Positions 5,801 to 7,150 of a stretch of DNA of 7,150 nucleotides are shown piece by piece. Source of the DNA: DASQVO01 sp035640715 (GTDB lineage Bacteria > Actinomycetota > Actinomycetes > Streptosporangiales > Streptosporangiaceae); NCBI GenBank assembly GCA_035640715.1, contig DASQVO010000581.1, positions 1 to 7,150 of the forward strand. Direction: 5' to 3'. The first letter of the stretch is position 1. Each line of letters begins with the position of its first letter. The notes beneath the pieces were generated by a model. It saw nothing but the letters and a program-made list of their open reading frames with translations, did no database searches and had not been told where the DNA came from. The translations under genes and the position numbers were made by a program.

Positions 5801-7050
5801 TGCGGGGCTCCTCCAAACAGCACGGACAGGTCGCCGGCGTCATAGCCAACCGCGGCCGGGGGCGGCGCGGCCGGCTGGATGCGCTGCTCCCGTGCGGCCA
5901 GGTGCTGCTGGACCCGGCGGATCACCTGGGCCTCGTCCTCGACGAGATACACGTCGGCGGTGGTGGACAGGTGCGCGTGACCGAGGATCGTTTGCACGTC
6001 CCGCATGGACAGCGACTCATCCCGGCTCATCCGCAGCGCCGCGGTATGGCGCAGGTCATGCATCGAGTAATTGGTGCCCAGCAGCACGTTGACCCGCTTG
6101 AACACCGCCCGCAGCGCCTCGTAGTTCACCGGCTGGCGGCGCAGCCCGTCGCCGTGGTCGCGGCGGCGCAGCGTCCACCACAAGGGCTCGTGCGGCTCCA
6201 GCGGATCGAGCTCAGCGAGATACAGCCGGATCCACACGAACGCCTCCGGGCTGGCCGGGAGCCACTGCTCCGCACCCGAGCCCTTCCGGCAGACCCGCAC
6301 CAGCTGCTCACCCCAGTCCAGGTCGCAGCACCGCACGCCGAGCAGTTCGCTGGCACGGGCACCGGCGCTGATACCCAGCGCCAGGATCGCCCGGTCCCGG
6401 TCCGACCGCAGTCCTGCGAATAGCTCGTTCCACCGCTCGTCGGGCATCGCCCGCGGCAAGCGCCGCGGAACCCGCGGGTTATAGCGGATCTTCCCCTCCG
6501 GCCGGAACGGCGCCAGCGGGTTGTGATGCTCGTTCGGCCGCCGCCCGCGCCGGTCCAGCACGACCGGGTTGACCATCGGCCCGCCGCCCAGCTCGATCCA
6601 GAACTCATAGAAGCTCCGCAGCACCGCATTGCCGTGCCGCACCGTTCTCGGCTCGTACTGATCACCGAGATACCGCTTGCGGGTCACCGCGTTGACGGTC
6701 CCGGCCGTGGCGGCCGACGCCGTCCTCGGCGAACTGCGCGGCTTCGATGCCTGCCCCAGCCACAAGACGAAGTCCCTGACCTCAGCCGACGTCGCCTTGT
6801 CCCAGTCCACGCCGACGGCCGCCAGCCACCGCCACCACCGCAGCAGGCCATAGGCATAACTGCGAACGCTGCCGGCCCGGTTGCCGCGGGCTACGAAATC
6901 CCGCAGGAACCGCTGGATCGGCCCCACTGTGTCGCCGTCCGGATCGACCACCAGCCACGGCACGACGCCCTCAGCCTCAACGACACGGCCCCACTGCGGC
7001 AACCGGATCGAGGCGACGTCCCGCTCGACGAATCCACCCGACAGCGCCAC
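5797..7050 (-). CDS. Tyrosine recombinase, 417 aa, TnpA-like, first gene of operon
   Basis: This is a phage-integrase-family recombinase. A SAM-like core-binding domain fits about 40-155 (IQRFLRDFV, YAYGLLRWWRWL, VLRSFYEFW). The catalytic domain follows at about 200-385. All key residues are visible: Arg232 (AGARASELLGV), Lys256 (VCRKGSG), His331 and Arg334-His335 (MHDLRHTAALR), His358 (ILGHAHLSTT) and Tyr368 (ADVYLV). The tail is Pro/Ala-rich. The GTG start at 7050 is chosen because GGAGGAGG (7062-7055) lies 4 bases upstream and high-quality protein begins there. The stop overlaps the start of the 802-aa recombinase by four bases, so both are one transcript and probably act together. No strong promoter can be called in the 100 bases before the start; TAGAAA at 7083-7078 is a weak -10 candidate without a matching -35. 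Function as a recombinase is near certain; the target site is unknown. Confidence 0.92.
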   Translation of the reverse strand: MALSGGFVERDVASIRLPQWGRVVEAEGVVPWLVVDPDGDTVGPIQRFLRDFVARGNRAGSVRSYAYGLLRWWRWLAAVGVDWDKATSAEVRDFVLWLGQASKPRSSPRTASAATAGTVNAVTRKRYLGDQYEPRTVRHGNAVLRSFYEFWIELGGGPMVNPVVLDRRGRRPNEHHNPLAPFRPEGKIRYNPRVPRRLPRAMPDERWNELFAGLRSDRDRAILALGISAGARASELLGVRCCDLDWGEQLVRVCRKGSGAEQWLPASPEAFVWIRLYLAELDPLEPHEPLWWTLRRRDHGDGLRRQPVNYEALRAVFKRVNVLLGTNYSMHDLRHTAALRMSRDESLSMRDVQTILGHAHLSTTADVYLVEDEAQVIRRVQQHLAAREQRIQPAAPPPAAVGYDAGDLSVLFGGAPQ

Positions 7051-7150
7051 GCGTCCTCCTCCGAAAGAGTCGCGTGATTTCTACCGGCCAGCGCTCGGTC
7101 GGCGCACCCACCGTCCCCGGCGTGTCGCCCCGTAGTCCGGTCAACAAACA
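7051..7150. other. Upstream region of the recombinase operon
   Basis: This holds the ribosome binding site GGAGGAGG (7062-7055, minus strand) and a weak -10-like TAGAAA (7083-7078). No coding frame or repeat is seen. If the operon belongs to a Tn554-like element, its promoter and terminal sequence would lie here or just beyond the window edge. Confidence 0.3.

Noticed and set aside
5147..7135. Several plus-strand frames opposite the recombinase operon
   Set aside because: All are antisense to the two intact recombinases with shared third-position bias; none has motifs or a credible start.
7139..7144. TTGACC on the minus strand as a -35 box for the recombinase operon
   Set aside because: No -10-like hexamer lies 16-19 bases downstream; the sequence there is GC-rich.
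1..7150. CRISPR array, riboswitch, origin or toxin-antitoxin system
   Set aside because: There are no regularly spaced repeats, no iteron cluster beyond two-copy repeats, and no paired small genes with recognisable toxin or antitoxin features.

Overview
The window is high-GC DNA (roughly two-thirds G+C by eye) with GTG starts, GGAGG-type ribosome binding sites and strong G/C at third codon positions. This points to an actinobacterium, but the genus cannot be fixed from this window. Nearly everything recognisable is mobile or a relic of mobile DNA. It looks like an accessory island edge or repeated landing site, not a housekeeping region.

Layout, left to right. (1) 1-264 may hold the 3' tail of a plus-strand gene cut by the window edge. 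(2) 396-1112 is an intact 238-residue helical protein of unknown function. (3) 1240-1657 is a decayed integration module: the C-terminal scrap of a plus-strand tyrosine integrase that keeps the AGHS and RVYAKC segments, two TAGGGCAC repeats 11 bp apart, a perfect 15-bp hairpin, and a minus-strand tRNA-Tyr-like sequence. Its anticodon, variable arm and T-arm are good but its 5' half is poor. This is the usual order of an integrase next to a tRNA attachment site. (4) 1641-1826 is an orphan minus-strand reading frame that runs into the tRNA remnant. (5) 1998-2671 is the front of a DDE transposase, broken by a frameshift and then interrupted. (6) 2672 to about 3333 is the 5' part of a group II intron in the same orientation as the transposase. 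It has a GTGCG start, an EBS1 hairpin whose loop pairs with the six bases before the junction, and the first about 40 residues of its reverse transcriptase/maturase. (7) About 3318-3391 is an abrupt AT-rich junction. (8) 7050-3392 (minus strand) is an intact two-gene operon of tyrosine recombinases of 417 and 802 residues with a GTGA stop/start overlap.

The two recombinases keep all canonical catalytic residues. By established knowledge, tandem tyrosine recombinases of this kind resemble TnpA/TnpB of Tn554-type transposons. No third, TnpC-like gene follows: the operon ends about 60-70 bp from the truncated intron. The simplest history is inferred: an IS landed by an old integration site, a group II intron inserted into its transposase, and a recombinase-bearing element or a deletion then removed the rest of the intron and the IS.

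No CRISPR array, rRNA gene, toxin-antitoxin pair or obvious defence system was seen. The clearest live machinery is the recombinase pair, and the best-supported structural find is the intron with its exon-recognition pairing.
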